A stretch of DNA of 64,000 bases. Origin: Paenimyroides aestuarii (lineage in GTDB: Bacteria; Bacteroidota; Bacteroidia; Flavobacteriales; Flavobacteriaceae). Positions 63,014 through 64,000 of this stretch are shown in pieces. The notes beneath the pieces are model-generated. The model did no database searches. It saw only the letters and a list, made by a program, of their open reading frames with translations, and was not told the DNA's origin. Both the position numbers and the translations under genes were made by a program. Position 1 is the first letter of the stretch. Each line of letters begins with the position of its first letter. The stretch is from the NCBI RefSeq assembly GCF_024628805.1, contig NZ_CP102382.1, forward strand, positions 992,001-1,056,000, given 5' to 3'.

Positions 63014-64000
63014 ATGTTTAAAAGCAAATTAGGAATATTAACTACAGTTTTTGTAACACTAGCAATAATTATTACTTTTTTATACGAATTTGATGTTTTA
63101 GCCATTTCGCCCAGCTTTATGATTGCTGTTCGTTGGATAGTAGCTCTTATGCTGATATTAAATGGTTTTGCAAGAAAAAACCTCACCACATGGATTATAA
63201 CATGTATGATTTTAGGGGTTTTTATTGGAATCGATTTTCCCAATGCAGCAGTAGCCTTGCAGCCATTGAGCAAAGGATTTATAAAATTGGTAAAAACAAT
63301 CGTAGCTCCTATTATTTTTGCAACATTGGTGTATGGAATAGCAGGACATTCAGATTTAAAACAAGTGGGAAGAATGGCATGGAAATCAATGCTTTATTTC
63401 TTTTGTGCCACATCATGCGCCATTTTTATTGGGTTGGCAGTGATTAATATTACCAAAGCAGGTGAGGGGATCGATTTGCAAAGCATGCCTCAAGAAGAAC
63501 TTCCGGCAACAAAAGCACCCGATGCAGCTTTAGAACATTTACCAGAAAATGTGCATGGTATATACAAATTTGCGCATTTTATTTACGATTTGTTTCCAGA
63601 AAACATCGTGAAATCTATGTATGAAAACCAAGTGCTGCAAGTAGTTGTTTTTTCGGTTATTTTTGGAATTGGCTTAGCAATGGTTGAAGAAAAAAAACGT
63701 AAACCTTTGGTTGATTTCACTGAAAGCTTGTCGGAAACCATGTTTAAATTCACCAACCTCATTATGTATTTTGCACCAATAGGTGTAGGAGCAGCAATGG
63801 CATACACAGTTGGGCATTTAGGCGTAGATATTCTTAAAAACCTATTCATGCTTTTAGGTTCTCTTTATTTGGCACTGCTTCTTTTTATGTTGCTTGTTTT
63901 TGTGCCGGTCATGCTCTATTTAAAAATACCTATAAAAAAGTTTATCGAGGCAGTAAAAGAACCTGTTTCTATTGCTTTTGCCACCACAAGTTCCGATGCT
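63014..64000 (+). CDS. Dicarboxylate/amino acid:cation symporter (DAACS), 5' part
   Basis: 329 codons reach the window end. Hydrophobic segments and the family phrase FIKLVKTIVAPIIFATLVYG, then QVLQVVVFSVIFGIGLAMVE and FAPIGVGAAMAYTVG, identify a glutamate/aspartate-type DAACS symporter (GltP-like). The last residues visible, AFATTSSDA, match the conserved serine-rich hairpin tip (usually TSSSAA or similar). The C-terminal substrate-binding half lies outside. Confidence 0.9.
   Translation, partial: MFKSKLGILTTVFVTLAIIITFLYEFDVLAISPSFMIAVRWIVALMLILNGFARKNLTTWIITCMILGVFIGIDFPNAAVALQPLSKGFIKLVKTIVAPIIFATLVYGIAGHSDLKQVGRMAWKSMLYFFCATSCAIFIGLAVINITKAGEGIDLQSMPQEELPATKAPDAALEHLPENVHGIYKFAHFIYDLFPENIVKSMYENQVLQVVVFSVIFGIGLAMVEEKKRKPLVDFTESLSETMFKFTNLIMYFAPIGVGAAMAYTVGHLGVDILKNLFMLLGSLYLALLLFMLLVFVPVMLYLKIPIKKFIEAVKEPVSIAFATTSSDA

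Noticed and set aside
1-64000. tRNA or rRNA genes
   Set aside because: No cloverleaf-like or rRNA-like sequence was noticed on either strand, though a tRNAscan run was not possible.

Overview
The window comes from a low-GC member of the Bacteroidota, almost certainly a Flavobacteriaceae-type organism (Flavobacterium/Myroides-like). The evidence is type IX secretion (T9SS) type B adhesins with a PorP/SprF partner, LytTR regulators paired with LytS-like kinases, flavobacterial TAnnTTTG promoter elements upstream of many genes, and few Shine-Dalgarno sequences. No rRNA or tRNA genes were seen.

Layout. (1) 1-7350: a minus-strand surface-protein locus. It holds the first 665 codons of a large secreted repeat protein, a small secreted protein overlapping it by ATGA, and two small HTH proteins. 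Next to it is a divergent LytTR regulator/propeller-kinase pair. (2) 7351-11199: a candidate replication-origin neighbourhood. A DnaA-box-like cluster lies in AT-rich DNA, followed by ybeY and mnmG with three parS-like sites, then a methyltransferase. (3) 11423-18131: an OmpH-like lipoprotein, an orphan antitoxin-like protein, a Pif1-like helicase, and a histidine kinase/NarL-type regulator pair. (4) 18140-35610: a second adhesin locus. It has tandem palindromic operators, a small secreted protein again joined by ATGA to a 3791-residue T9SS type B protein, then PorP/SprF and OmpA partners. A convergent LytTR regulator/kinase pair follows. (5) 36284-44000: an accessory region with a zinc-ribbon/DUF6620/SPFH-SHOCT operon, a lipoprotein and SUKH/DUF6892 immunity-like genes, separated by 7-bp-period repeats. 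(6) 44000-58500: redox and small-molecule genes (two AraC and one HxlR regulators, YceI, QorB-like, YgiD-like, cupin, alpha/beta hydrolase). They are interleaved with large arrays of GCTCC-NNN-GGAGC hairpins around a single REP-associated tyrosine transposase (RAYT-like). (7) 58592-64000: core genes: gltX, a possible small RNA, a lipocalin-like lipoprotein, stomatin/QmcA, a YtxH-holin-DUF6327 operon, and the start of a dicarboxylate/cation symporter.

Three signals stand out. The two adhesin loci share an identical 15-bp operator (3328-3342 reversed, 18169-18183) and an ATGA-coupled small secreted protein with a matching C-terminus, which suggests a co-regulated module that may be undescribed. 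The RAYT/hairpin island shows covariation in its stems and about ten copies of an inverted-pair composite unit. Three parS-like sites are built into the ybeY 3' end, the mnmG start and the mnmG terminator.
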